Source of the DNA: SVTX01 sp051867975
GTDB lineage: Bacteria; Bacillota; Clostridia; Oscillospirales; CAG-272
Direction: 5' to 3'
Assembly: GCA_051867975.1 (NCBI GenBank)
Contig: JBJDZM010000002.1
Location: forward strand, 1 to 64,000
DNA: 64,000 nt
The notes under the pieces are model-generated. The model was not told the DNA's origin. It worked only from the letters and a program-made list of their open reading frames with translations, and searched no databases. The position numbers and the translations under genes are program-made. Shown here in pieces: positions 9,333 to 17,055 of this stretch. The number at the start of each line of letters is the position of its first letter. Within the stretch, counting starts at the first letter, position 1.

Positions 9333-9386
9333 TTCTACTTCTCCTTTTTGATATATTGATATCAGATTTAATGTGTTATTAATTTG

Positions 9387-9415
9387 ATTATACCATATAT
9401 TATATTGCATTGCAA
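9387..9415 (-). promoter_or_regulatory. Promoter of the 73-residue protein gene
   Basis: Minus strand TTGCAA (9415-9410), 17-base spacer, TATAAT (9392-9387). The -35 deviates from consensus; the surrounding sequence is very AT-rich with the near-palindrome TTGCATTGCAA, a possible regulator site. Confidence 0.55.
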
Positions 9416-9497
9416 TAGATGAACAAGATTTTATGGTGCATTTTTTATATCGTGTAAGATAGAATATTATATAGAATGTGTTTGTCGGGGGATGAAT

Positions 9498-9818
9498 ATG
9501 TACTATATGGATGAAAAAGATTTTGCATTGCGACTTTCGAGACTCAGAGAGAAAAAGGGTGTGTCGGCACGTGAAATGAGTCTGGACATTGGACAGAACG
9601 CCAATTATATTAACAGTATTGAAATCGGAAAAGCCAATCCTTCACTTGAAGTGTTTTTCTACATCTGCGATTATTTACAGGTCACGCCGAGTCAATTCTT
9701 CGACCTTGAGAATAAAAATCCGACAAAGCTCGACTCAATAATAAGCGACCTCAAAAAGCTCGACGACCGCCAGCTTGATAACATCGCCATGCTCGTCAAA
9801 GGGCTTATAAAAAAGTAA
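9498..9818 (+). CDS. XRE family helix-turn-helix regulator
   Basis: 106 residues. An HTH_3 domain occupies residues 8-65: FALRLSRLREKKGVSAREMS (helices 1-2), GQNANYINSIEIGKANPS (recognition helix and following turn) and the conserved YICDYLQVTPSQFF end. The remaining 35 residues are helical and charged. The start at 9498 is chosen because GGGGG sits 6 bases before it; ATG codons at 9492 and 9507 are in frame. The DNA target is unknown, but the divergent small gene and the gene's own control region are obvious candidates. Confidence 0.88.
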   Translation: MYYMDEKDFALRLSRLREKKGVSAREMSLDIGQNANYINSIEIGKANPSLEVFFYICDYLQVTPSQFFDLENKNPTKLDSIISDLKKLDDRQLDNIAMLVKGLIKK

Positions 9819-9954
9819 GCAAACGCTCTCAGATTGATGACAAAGTTCATATTCAATAGAACATTGCATATTGGTAATCGATAGTCCGCTTTTTCTTTGA
9901 CAGCGCAGGCGCAAAGAAAAAGCTTGGCAAAAAGAAGACGCCGTAAGGAAATTT

Positions 9955-10016
9955 CGCCGTTGCGACGGCGACAAGGGCTATGCGCCCTTGACTGCACCGC
10001 CTTTTGAAAAAGGCGG
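9955..10016. repeat. Cluster of three hairpins in a 379-base non-coding stretch
   Basis: Between 9819 and 10197 I see no gene. Three perfect hairpins follow one another: CGCCGT/ACGGCG (9955-9970), CAAGGGC/GCCCTTG (9972-9990) and CCGCCTTTT/AAAAGGCGG (9997-10016). The last has the same CTTTT-GA-AAAAG tip and following AAAACTT as the hairpins of the elements at 14715 and 51587, so it may be a relic of the same module. Confidence 0.5.
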
Positions 10017-10100
10017 GCGAAAACTTCCCTGAGACATCGCCGTGGGGTTTGTCAGCAGTCTGTAAGCAAAAGCTCTGATTTTAAACGATGGCATTACACG

Positions 10101-10150
10101 AAAAAAAGACAGCTTTCAAAGCCGCTGCGGCTTGATTACTGTCCTTTTTT
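10101..10150 (-). terminator. Terminator of the von Willebrand A protein gene
   Basis: Minus strand: GGACAG ... GCTGTC closes around the inner stem AAGCCGC/GCGGCTT and is followed by TTTTTTT. Confidence 0.7.
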
Positions 10151-10197
10151 ACTTATATTTTTACAAAATTTTCAGTCGGAACCGGATATTTTCTCCC

Positions 10198-11580
10198 TCA
10201 CACATCCGCGTCGTCATCACAGCAACAATCAAAGTCGAAATCCACATAATGTGCAATCAGCCTTGCTCTGAATCTTCTCTCGTTGCAGATTGAGGTCGTA
10301 CTGCCCGACACGTCAAGGTCCTCGGGAAGCACGAACTTGATACAACGAACCAGCACGTCACGGCAACTGTCACTTGTGTGAGCCGGTATCGTCATGGTCT
10401 TCATGCCTCGCTTATGCTCCACGTCATACGTGTCAAGCTCGCTGAGCAACACAGCTAACGCCACGCGCCTGTTTGGGCAGACGTTCTGCAAGGTCACGTC
10501 TATCTGCACGATACGTCCAAGCGAATCCATCACAAGGTCGCCTGCGTCAAATTCAACGGTGTCCGAGCAACCGTCCACACTCAAATCAACCTCTACGGGG
10601 CAACCCTCGGGACACACGTCAACACCGCAGTCGACCTCAATGGTGGGAGATGGGAAGACAACACGGTTACATTCGGCATCGTGATATTCGATAGATTCGT
10701 TGACCTCGACCGTACCCTCGCAGGGACCTGAGTGCGTGACGGTAAACTCAAACGTCGCTCCCTCACTTGCCTTAACGCCAAGCTCGTCAATCTTCCATAT
10801 TACCGTGTTGGTTCCCGACGTGCTTGCCGTTCCCTTGGAGGGCGACGTTATCTCGGTTATCTTGAAGCACGGAGCGACAGTATCCTTTATCACAATATCG
10901 GTAGCACCCGGCTTTGCAATATTCTGCGCCAAATCTCTGAATAACTTTTCAAGTTCCTCGTCGTCGGGCGTGATTGCCACGTACGCCGAGTCGGGGTCTG
11001 AACTCCATGCGTTCAGCGCATTTTCATCAAGACCTCCGTTGCCCGAAAGCCCGATGCAGTATATGACGACTCCCTGCGATTTTGCAAGAGTTGCCACCGC
11101 GTTTGCATCTCCGCCGGTGGTAGTCTTGCCGTCGGTAAACATAACCATTACCTTTGCATTGGTCGACGAGGGGTCGAACAGGTCAAGTGCTTTTCGGAAG
11201 GCATCCTCATGGTTGGTAAAGCCTTCCGAGGACAGCGCATCAACCGCATTCTTCAAATCAGCAACCGAGGTGATGAGCTGTGTGTCTTGCGTTGCAGTCG
11301 TTGCAAAACTGACGATTCCGATACGGCTTCCGTGTCCTATATTGCCGTCCTTAGCGCTGTCGGTCGCCTCGTCGATAATGTCAATAAACGCCTTCGCACC
11401 GCTCTTCAGATTTGCGAGAGGTCTGCCCGACATACTTCCCGAGCGGTCGAGAATCAGGACGATATCGGTGGGGTTTGTTGTGATATCGGGAGTTGCCGTC
11501 AGCGATAGTTTTACCTTGAAGGAGCCGCCGCACTCAATTTGCGTTGCGCTCAGCTCCTTATTGGAGTTTGTTACACCCAT
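10198..11580 (-). CDS. von Willebrand factor A domain protein with cysteine-rich tail
   Basis: 460 residues. The start at 11580 has GGAAAGGAAG 6 bases before ATG; a longer frame to 11676 has no site and would overlap the upstream terminator. The VWA domain (about residues 30-230) retains the metal-ion-dependent adhesion site: DRSGSMS (D-x-S-x-S), the Thr in GFTNHEDAF and the Asp in FTDGKTT. A beta-rich segment follows (about 235-330), then a Cys-containing region (VDCGVDVCPEGCPVEVD) and a terminal domain ending DFDCCCDDDADV. No signal peptide or anchor is seen, so it may be intracellular or, given the neighbouring SleB-like and spore genes, part of the spore coat. That location is inference. 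Confidence 0.85.
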   Translation of the reverse strand: MGVTNSNKELSATQIECGGSFKVKLSLTATPDITTNPTDIVLILDRSGSMSGRPLANLKSGAKAFIDIIDEATDSAKDGNIGHGSRIGIVSFATTATQDTQLITSVADLKNAVDALSSEGFTNHEDAFRKALDLFDPSSTNAKVMVMFTDGKTTTGGDANAVATLAKSQGVVIYCIGLSGNGGLDENALNAWSSDPDSAYVAITPDDEELEKLFRDLAQNIAKPGATDIVIKDTVAPCFKITEITSPSKGTASTSGTNTVIWKIDELGVKASEGATFEFTVTHSGPCEGTVEVNESIEYHDAECNRVVFPSPTIEVDCGVDVCPEGCPVEVDLSVDGCSDTVEFDAGDLVMDSLGRIVQIDVTLQNVCPNRRVALAVLLSELDTYDVEHKRGMKTMTIPAHTSDSCRDVLVRCIKFVLPEDLDVSGSTTSICNERRFRARLIAHYVDFDFDCCCDDDADV

Positions 11581-11661
11581 ATAAATCTTCCTTTCCGAGT
11601 CACTTATAAATATCAGACTCTTTACATTGTATGTCGGATTGGAACAGTCGGTGTATAAAAA

Positions 11662-11689
11662 AGCAGAAAGGGGCATCGTAAGCCCCTTT
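11662..11689 (-). terminator. Terminator of the SleB-like hydrolase gene
   Basis: AAAGGGGC (11667-11674) pairs with GCCCCTTT (11682-11689); on the minus strand it is followed by CTGCTTTTTTATA. Confidence 0.8.
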
Positions 11690-11697
11690 CAAAGTAT

Positions 11698-12642
11698 TCA
11701 GTTGTAAAACGCGTGATTTCCTATCGTAAACACATATTCCCTGTTGTTCACTACCCATGACCCCGAAGAATATTTCGGGTTGAGGAAATACAAAATGCTG
11801 TTCGACACGGAATATCCTTCAAGACATATCTTCGCCGCAATAATGCTCTCCGCTGTCGCCGCCTGATATATAGTTCCGTTTGCAACAGGCGTGAACTGCG
11901 TGCCGTTCTTTCTGTCAAATATTACACCGTATATCGTGTTCGGGAACTGCTTTGAGCGGACACGGTTCAATACAACATTTCCAACTGCAATTTTGCCCTG
12001 AAGGCTCTCGCCTCTCGCCTCGGCTGAGATTATCTTTGCAAGCCAATATACCTCGTCGTCACGGTAGACCTGCGAAGCACTCTTCAGCAGCCTCGTATCT
12101 CCCGAGCGAACACTGTACGCGCCCTGTGAATCACGGCTTGCGTAACAGTTGAGCGCCTTGACAAGCGGTTCTATCGGAACGTACATCTCGCCGTATATCT
12201 CCATAACACGGCTCACCGTGTAAAAGTATCTGCCGTTTGCCGATATGTAAAGATTGTTTTCGACCGCCGTTATCTCAAGATTTTCGCCTGAAATCCTGCC
12301 CACGGTCAAATTTCCGCTTTCGTTCGTGGAATAAGTAAATACTCCGAGCCAATCGGCAAATCTGTTCATCGGAACGTATGTAACTCCGTTAATTACAAAT
12401 ACTCTTCCTTCAAGAACCCTTCTTCCGTTTACAACAACTCCGGTTCTTGACGCTCCTGCCGGCAGTGAGTACCCTATTGCCTCACCCGAGCGAGCCATGG
12501 TGTTTTCATAACACAATTCTCCGCTCTCATAAATCTCTGCCTGTGTCGCTCCGACTCCTACTGTCAGCAGAACGCTTAGCGACATTATCACTGCCGATCC
12601 GAATGCAGTGATCTTGACAATTCTCTTTCTGTTTCTTGTCAT
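11698..12642 (-). CDS. SleB-type cell wall hydrolase with copper-amine-oxidase-like N-domain
   Basis: 314 residues. A signal peptide covers about residues 1-35 (basic start, hydrophobic core SAVIMSLSVLLTVGVGA). Residues 55-175 contain repeats of the amine-oxidase N-domain-like stalk (VVVNGRRVLEGRVFVINGVTYVPMNRF..., YVPIEPLVKAL). The C-terminal 120 residues are a Hydrolase_2/SleB catalytic domain, with the hallmark WLAKIISAEARGES (catalytic Glu) and GKIAVGNVVLNRV. Such enzymes act as lytic transglycosylases on spore cortex or cell wall. AAAGGAG lies 8 bases before the ATG. A spore-cortex role is likely but a vegetative role cannot be excluded. Confidence 0.9.
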   Translation of the reverse strand: MTRNRKRIVKITAFGSAVIMSLSVLLTVGVGATQAEIYESGELCYENTMARSGEAIGYSLPAGASRTGVVVNGRRVLEGRVFVINGVTYVPMNRFADWLGVFTYSTNESGNLTVGRISGENLEITAVENNLYISANGRYFYTVSRVMEIYGEMYVPIEPLVKALNCYASRDSQGAYSVRSGDTRLLKSASQVYRDDEVYWLAKIISAEARGESLQGKIAVGNVVLNRVRSKQFPNTIYGVIFDRKNGTQFTPVANGTIYQAATAESIIAAKICLEGYSVSNSILYFLNPKYSSGSWVVNNREYVFTIGNHAFYN

Positions 12643-12840
12643 TTTTTTCTCCTTTCTTTTCTGGCGATACGTTATTTTACCATATTTCCACTAACCTCTT
12701 CAACCCTCAAAATATTCCTATGAAGGAAATATATAGCAAAAAAGGTGCAAAACACGCCTTTTATGCATTGATTTTCCTTTATTTACATATTTTACATACA
12801 TTTACAATGCAAAAAATATGAAACGAAACTCAAAATAATA

Positions 12841-12869
12841 TTGACACTTCAAGTTTTGCATTTTCTAAT
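12841..12869 (+). promoter_or_regulatory. Possible promoter in the sleB-tyrS intergenic region
   Basis: TTGACA (12841-12846), 17 bases, TCTAAT (12864-12869). The 424-base stretch 12643-13066 otherwise holds only a 28-codon frame (12899-12985) and an inverted repeat GGGGAGAG/CTCTCCCC near 13000-13032. Confidence 0.4.
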
Positions 12870-13066
12870 TCTTCTTTTAATAATAAAACGGTGAAGCCAT
12901 GAAAACTATAAAATATATTGCTCGCCGCGCACTTCCGCTTTTTCGATGGAAACGATGCCGTGTTCACCCCTTAGCGTTGGCGTGAGGCGAAATAATCGGG
13001 GAGAGGACATTTTTCATAAGTCGCTCTCCCCTAAATCTACATACTCAAAAACTTTTAATAAAAGTG

Positions 13067-13095
13067 TTGACAATTTAATTTTCTTATGATATAAT
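13067..13095 (+). promoter_or_regulatory. Consensus sigma-A promoter of the tyrS T-box transcript
   Basis: TTGACA (13067-13072), 17-base spacer and TATAAT (13090-13095), both perfect matches. Confidence 0.9.
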
Positions 13096-13104
13096 CATCT
13101 AAAC

Positions 13105-13361
13105 GCTATGACCGAAAGAAGTAGAAAGCCATACCCAAAAACAGAAAGTTGCCGGTTGATGAGAGGCGCATGACGGCGGTTTTCAAATACATTCGCGAGC
13201 GTTGCCCCCGAAGGAGTGCGAGTAGGCGGCAACGGGTTCGACCGTTATATCGACGGGACTTTATGAGTCTTTAAGGTGTTTGAAGCGATTTAGACACGAA
13301 ACAAGGTGGTACCGCGGAGAAATTCGTCCTTGCTCATTTTGGGCAAGGACTTTATTTTTTG
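13105..13361 (+). promoter_or_regulatory. T-box leader controlling tyrS
   Basis: The conserved T-box sequence AAGGTGGTACCGCG is at 13303-13316 and is followed by a terminator hairpin GTCCTTGC/GCAAGGAC (13326-13350) with TTTATTTTTT. In stem I the 3' side reads AAATACATTCGCGAGC, where UAC (13188-13190) is the likely specifier codon for tyrosine, matching the downstream gene. Uncharged tRNA-Tyr would stabilise the antiterminator and allow tyrS transcription; this is the established mechanism for the class. Confidence 0.95.
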
Positions 13362-13482
13362 TCCGTACCGCAAACGTAACCGGTTAAATAAGCTCCGCAC
13401 AGAATGTTGAGCCTTGTATTTTTAAAGTTATTGGGCGACTTTTTTCAATAAACCGCAAAAAATCGAAAGGAAAACTTATTTT

Positions 13483-14703
13483 ATGAAAATTTACGAAGAA
13501 CTCGTCGCGCGCGGGCTTATCGCGCAGGTGACAAACGAAGAAGAAATCAGAAATATGATCAACGAGGGCAAAGCGACCTTCTACATCGGCTTTGACCCAA
13601 CCGCCGACTCGCTTCACGTCGGTCACTTCATGGCACTCTGTCTTATGAAGAGACTTCAAATGGCAGGCAATAAGCCCGTCGTGCTTATCGGCGGCGGTAC
13701 TGCCATGGTCGGAGACCCCTCGGGGCGAACCGACATGAGACAGATGATGACTGCCGAGACGATTGCGCATAACTGCAACTGCTTCAAAAAGCAGATGGAA
13801 AGATTCATCGACTTCGGTGAGGGCAAGGCAATTATGGTCAACAACGCCGATTGGTTGCTCGGACTCAACTACGTCGACGTTCTCCGCGACGTCGGAGCAT
13901 GCTTCTCGGTAAACCGTATGCTCACCGCCGAATGTTACAAGCAGAGAATGGAAAAAGGCCTTTCCTTCCTTGAATTTAACTACATGATAATGCAGTCATA
14001 CGACTTCTATCACCTCTTTAAGGAATACGGCTGTAATATGCAGTTCGGCGGCGATGACCAGTGGTCGAATATGCTCGGCGGCACCGAGCTTATCCGCCGT
14101 AAGCTCGGCAAGGACGCGCATGCCATGACCATCACCCTGCTGCTCAACTCCGAGGGCAAGAAGATGGGCAAGACCGCTTCGGGCGCAGTCTGGCTCGACC
14201 CCGAAAAAACCTCTCCCTACGATTTCTACCAATATTGGAGAAACGTCGCCGATGCCGACGTACTCAAATGTATCCGTATGCTGACCTTCCTTCCCCTCGA
14301 AGAGATCAACGCCATGGATTCATGGGAAGGCGCAAAACTTAACACCGCCAAAGAAATTCTCGCATACGAGCTCACAAAACTCGTCCACGGCGAGGAAGAG
14401 GCAAATAAAGCCCAAGCCCAGGCAAAAGCCCTGTTCGGCGCAGGCGGCGAAGCCGATGCCCCGACAGCGCAAATGCTCGACGAGGATTTCTACATCGAAG
14501 ATAAAACCGATATTCTCACAATGCTCGTCCGCTCCGGACTCTGTAAATCCAAATCCGAAGCCCGCCAGGCAGTGCAGCAGGGCGGCGTCTCGGTCGACGG
14601 CGAGAAAATCACCGATATCAAAACCTTCTACTCAAAATCCGACCTTTCGGACGGCAAACTCCTCCGCAAGGGCAAGAAGACTTATATGAAAGTTGTTTTT
14701 TAA
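13483..14703 (+). CDS. tyrS: Tyrosyl-tRNA synthetase
   Basis: 406 residues, normal for the bacterial TyrS family. Class I signatures are present: PTADSLHVGHF (HIGH motif, about residues 36-47) and KKMGKTA (KMSKS motif, about 225-231). The tyrosine-binding region includes YDFYHLFKEYGC and GGDDQWSNM. The C-terminal 70 residues form an S4 RNA-binding domain (SKSEARQAVQQGGVSVDGEKI). The enzyme charges tRNA-Tyr. AAAGGA lies upstream of the ATG, and expression is controlled by the T-box leader at 13105-13361. Transcription probably ends at the very stable hairpin 14715-14765. Confidence 0.97.
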   Translation: MKIYEELVARGLIAQVTNEEEIRNMINEGKATFYIGFDPTADSLHVGHFMALCLMKRLQMAGNKPVVLIGGGTAMVGDPSGRTDMRQMMTAETIAHNCNCFKKQMERFIDFGEGKAIMVNNADWLLGLNYVDVLRDVGACFSVNRMLTAECYKQRMEKGLSFLEFNYMIMQSYDFYHLFKEYGCNMQFGGDDQWSNMLGGTELIRRKLGKDAHAMTITLLLNSEGKKMGKTASGAVWLDPEKTSPYDFYQYWRNVADADVLKCIRMLTFLPLEEINAMDSWEGAKLNTAKEILAYELTKLVHGEEEANKAQAQAKALFGAGGEADAPTAQMLDEDFYIEDKTDILTMLVRSGLCKSKSEARQAVQQGGVSVDGEKITDIKTFYSKSDLSDGKLLRKGKKTYMKVVF

Positions 14704-14714
14704 GGGATGGTGAT

Positions 14715-15119
14715 TGCAGGGGGAGAGGGTGCCTTTTTGAAAAAAGGGCACCCTCTCCCCCTGCACCCCCTCTCCCTTCAAAAACTTTCAATAAATGGGC
14801 TGGTTTGTAAACAAAGTTTCTCTGCAAAACCGCAGGCTAATCTAACTTCAACTTGGAGAAACATCGACATCAAATGTCCTTCATCGGTTGGGTTTAACAC
14901 GTCCCCAGCGCGAAAAACAATTGAAAAGGGACTCGGACTCCTCGCACAGCGAGGAGCGGTTTGCACCAAATTGACTTTGAGCAAGTTTAGCATTGCGGTG
15001 CATGTAGTGAGGGATTTTTCCGAAGGGAAAATCCTACGCCACCGCGATAAGGACCCAAAATATTGAAAGTTTTTGAAGAGGGGTATGGGGAGAAAACTTT
15101 TTTCAAAAAGTTTCTCCCC
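14715..15119 (-). repeat. Dispersed structured element, copy B (minus sense)
   Basis: It fills the 437 bases between convergent tyrS and sigF. Each end has a perfect hairpin with a CTTTTT/AAAAAG tip (14715-14765 and 15087-15119), and the two inner flanks are inverted copies (CTTCAAAAACTTTCAATA near 14775-14792, its complement at 15061-15078). Between them, read on the minus strand, are TGCACC (15002-14997) pairing with GGTGCA (14967-14962), the sequence TTTGGTGCAAACCGCTCC, a hairpin CTCCTCGC/GCGAGGAG (14956-14938), GGAGTCCGAGTC, and TTAAACCCAACCGA (14897-14884). The same order occurs in the plus-sense copy at 51587-51900. No protein is encoded. Confidence 0.75.
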
Positions 15120-15140
15120 AAATCCATATCACAGTCTAAC

Positions 15141-15914
15141 TTACGCCAACTCACCTCTCAAAAAAGACATAATCTTCTTTTCCTCGCGAGAGACTTTAAC
15201 CTGGGAGAGACCAAGTCTTGCGGCGACCTGTTGCTGTGTCATATCGCGGTAGTAGCGCAAGAGGACGATTTTCCGCCACTCGGGCGGCATTTTTTTTATT
15301 GCCTCTGCGAGGGACAGGCGGTCGGCGAGATTTTCAAATTCATCTGCCGACTCGCGGTCGGGAATTACGGAATCGAGGGTTTTTGAGTCCTCGCCGAAGA
15401 CGTTGTCGGAGAGCGAGGTGACGGGAGACACGGCATCAACGGCTATTGCCGCTTCTTCAACGCTCACGCCTGCATACGCCGCCAGCTCGCTGATTCCCGC
15501 CTCTCTGCCTTCCTCGGTCATAATGCGGTTTTTCTCACGCATTATGGTAATTCCTATCTTTTTATAGCCTCGGCTTACGCGAATAAGCCCGTCGTCGCGC
15601 AAATGCCTGCGTATCTCGCCTACAATGAGCGGCACGGCATAGGTTGAAAAAGCGGTTCCGCGTTCAACCTGAAAGCTGTTTATAGCCTTCAGCATACCAA
15701 TCGTTCCAATCTGCATCAGGTCCTCAAATTCGGTGCCTCGGTCACGGAATTTCAGCGCAAGACTCTTGACAAGCGCGGTGTTTTCGATTATAAGCGTTTC
15801 GGTTGCGGATTCGTCTCCGCTCTGCGCACGCAAAATCAGCTCGCGGTTGCGCAAATATCTTTCGTCGTGAATCTCCTGCGTGTTGTCAAGATTATTTTTG
15901 TTTTCGGTATCCAT
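15141..15914 (-). CDS. sigF: RNA polymerase sporulation sigma factor SigF (SpoIIAC)
   Basis: 257 residues, typical of sigma-F. Region 2 is clear (ALKFRDRGTEFEDLMQIGTI, then GTAFSTYAVPLIVGEIRRHL), with region 3 (LAAYAGVSVEEAAIAVDA) and region 4 (MPPEWRKIVLLRYYRDMTQQ with the HTH QVAARLGLSQVKVSREE). It is assigned to sigma-F rather than sigma-G because it follows spoIIAA and spoIIAB. Sigma-F starts forespore-specific transcription after asymmetric division, when SpoIIAB releases it. GAGGAGG lies 8 bases before the ATG, 24 bases after spoIIAB. Confidence 0.95.
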   Translation of the reverse strand: MDTENKNNLDNTQEIHDERYLRNRELILRAQSGDESATETLIIENTALVKSLALKFRDRGTEFEDLMQIGTIGMLKAINSFQVERGTAFSTYAVPLIVGEIRRHLRDDGLIRVSRGYKKIGITIMREKNRIMTEEGREAGISELAAYAGVSVEEAAIAVDAVSPVTSLSDNVFGEDSKTLDSVIPDRESADEFENLADRLSLAEAIKKMPPEWRKIVLLRYYRDMTQQQVAARLGLSQVKVSREEKKIMSFLRGELA

Positions 15915-15938
15915 AAAGATGCCCTCCTCGGGGATTAT

Positions 15939-16397
15939 TTATGTATCTCTGTCCTTGAATACCTTATACATCACAATCTTCGTACCGCCCTCAAGACGCG
16001 AGGAGACAGTCATCTTATCGGTAAAGCTCTCCATGACGGTAAAGCCCATTCCGCTCCGCTCGCCTGCCGCATCGGTTGTAAAAAGCGGCTGACGGGCCTC
16101 TTTTATGTCCTCGATTCCACAGCCCTTGTCGCGTATCTCAATCTTTGCCACTCTGCCTTCAAGGAGCGAGACGGTTATGTAAATCAGTCCGTCCGAATGG
16201 CGGTAGGCGTGAACTATGCAGTTCGTTACCGCCTCGCTGACCGCGCATTTTATGTCTGCAAGCTCGATTGCCGAGGGGTCAAGCTGTGCGCAGAACGCCG
16301 CAACCGCCGCGCGTGCCATTCCCTCGTTTGCTGACAGCGCAGGGAGCTTTAATTGCATTTTGTTTATCACTTTTCCCGATATTTTTGCCTTTTTCAT
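15939..16397 (-). CDS. spoIIAB: Anti-sigma F factor / serine kinase SpoIIAB
   Basis: 152 residues. It is a GHKL-fold ATPase: the N box EAVTNCIVHAYRHSDG (around 55-70), the G1 box DKGCGIEDI (about 94-102), and the G2 region ERSGMGFTVMESF (about 118-130). SpoIIAB holds sigma-F inactive and phosphorylates SpoIIAA with ATP. The ATG overlaps the spoIIAA stop by four bases and has AAAGGAG upstream. The N-terminus is about 10 residues longer than the well-known Bacillus protein, with a basic KKAKISGKVIN stretch. Confidence 0.95.
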   Translation of the reverse strand: MKKAKISGKVINKMQLKLPALSANEGMARAAVAAFCAQLDPSAIELADIKCAVSEAVTNCIVHAYRHSDGLIYITVSLLEGRVAKIEIRDKGCGIEDIKEARQPLFTTDAAGERSGMGFTVMESFTDKMTVSSRLEGGTKIVMYKVFKDRDT

Positions 16398-16891
16398 TTC
16401 TCATCTCTCCTTTGGTCACTCTCGACTGAATTTTGGTGGGAAATATCCCTTTTGGACATTACCGTCTCTCTCTCGCTCGTTCTGTGCCGTGCCGCACGCT
16501 TTTTTTGTTCCCTGCCGGCGTTCATATTCTGCTTTTCCGATGTGATATTCGCTACACGACTGCGTTTTATCTTGACCATCCGCTCCATTCCGGCAAGATT
16601 CATTATTTTTTCGGTTGCTGGGCTGGGGTCAAGAACATACATCTCTCCGCCCGCCGATTGCATCAGTGAATAACGCCCCATTATAAGACCAAGCCCCGAG
16701 CTGTCCATAAAATCGACCGCTGACATATCAAGTGAAAGAATCCTTGGGCAGCGCGAGCGGATAAGGTCGTCTATATTTACTCTTACGACCGCCGCGGTGT
16801 GGTGGTCTATTTCTCCCCTCAGCTTGATTTTCAGCGTGATTCCGTCAAATTCGCTGTCAAATCCCGGTTTTTTATCTCTTTTTGCACACAT
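16394..16891 (-). CDS. spoIIAA: Anti-sigma F factor antagonist SpoIIAA with C-terminal extension
   Basis: 165 residues. The STAS domain covers about 10-112 and includes the phosphorylation motif DFMDSSGLGLIMGRY, the phosphoserine region used by SpoIIAB. SpoIIAA is usually near 117 residues; here about 50 further residues follow, very rich in Arg, Lys, Glu, Gln and Ser (MNAGREQKKRAARHRTSERE), probably disordered. Dephosphorylated SpoIIAA would bind SpoIIAB and free sigma-F. First gene of the spoIIA operon; AAAGGA lies 7 bases before the ATG. Confidence 0.93.
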   Translation of the reverse strand: MCAKRDKKPGFDSEFDGITLKIKLRGEIDHHTAAVVRVNIDDLIRSRCPRILSLDMSAVDFMDSSGLGLIMGRYSLMQSAGGEMYVLDPSPATEKIMNLAGMERMVKIKRSRVANITSEKQNMNAGREQKKRAARHRTSERETVMSKRDISHQNSVESDQRRDEK

Positions 16892-16941
16892 TTTTGCGTC
16901 CTTTCTGTTTCTTGTGTTAATTCAATTGATTTTATCACTTT

Positions 16942-16966
16942 TTTCGTGCGGATTATGTCACATCCT
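16942..16966 (-). promoter_or_regulatory. Possible sigma-H promoter of the spoIIA operon
   Basis: On the minus strand AGGATGT (16966-16960) and GAAA (16945-16942) are 14 bases apart, resembling the sigma-H pattern that drives spoIIA in Bacillus. No good sigma-A promoter is seen here. Confidence 0.35.
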
Positions 16967-16989
16967 GCCGCCGAAAAAAATATTTACAA

Positions 16990-17020
16990 AAAAGGGCGAG
17001 AACCTTCGAGATCCTCGCCC
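16990..17020 (-). terminator. Terminator of the EF-G-like gene
   Basis: GGGCGAG (16994-17000) pairs with CTCGCCC (17014-17020); on the minus strand TTTTTTG follows. Confidence 0.85.
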
Positions 17021-17055
17021 ATAATATGAAATCTTTAATTTTTTCTAAGTGACGG

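Noticed and set aside
10700..11584. 294-codon plus-strand frame
   Set aside because: It is the complement of the well-supported VWA gene; composition is Ser/Val-rich noise.
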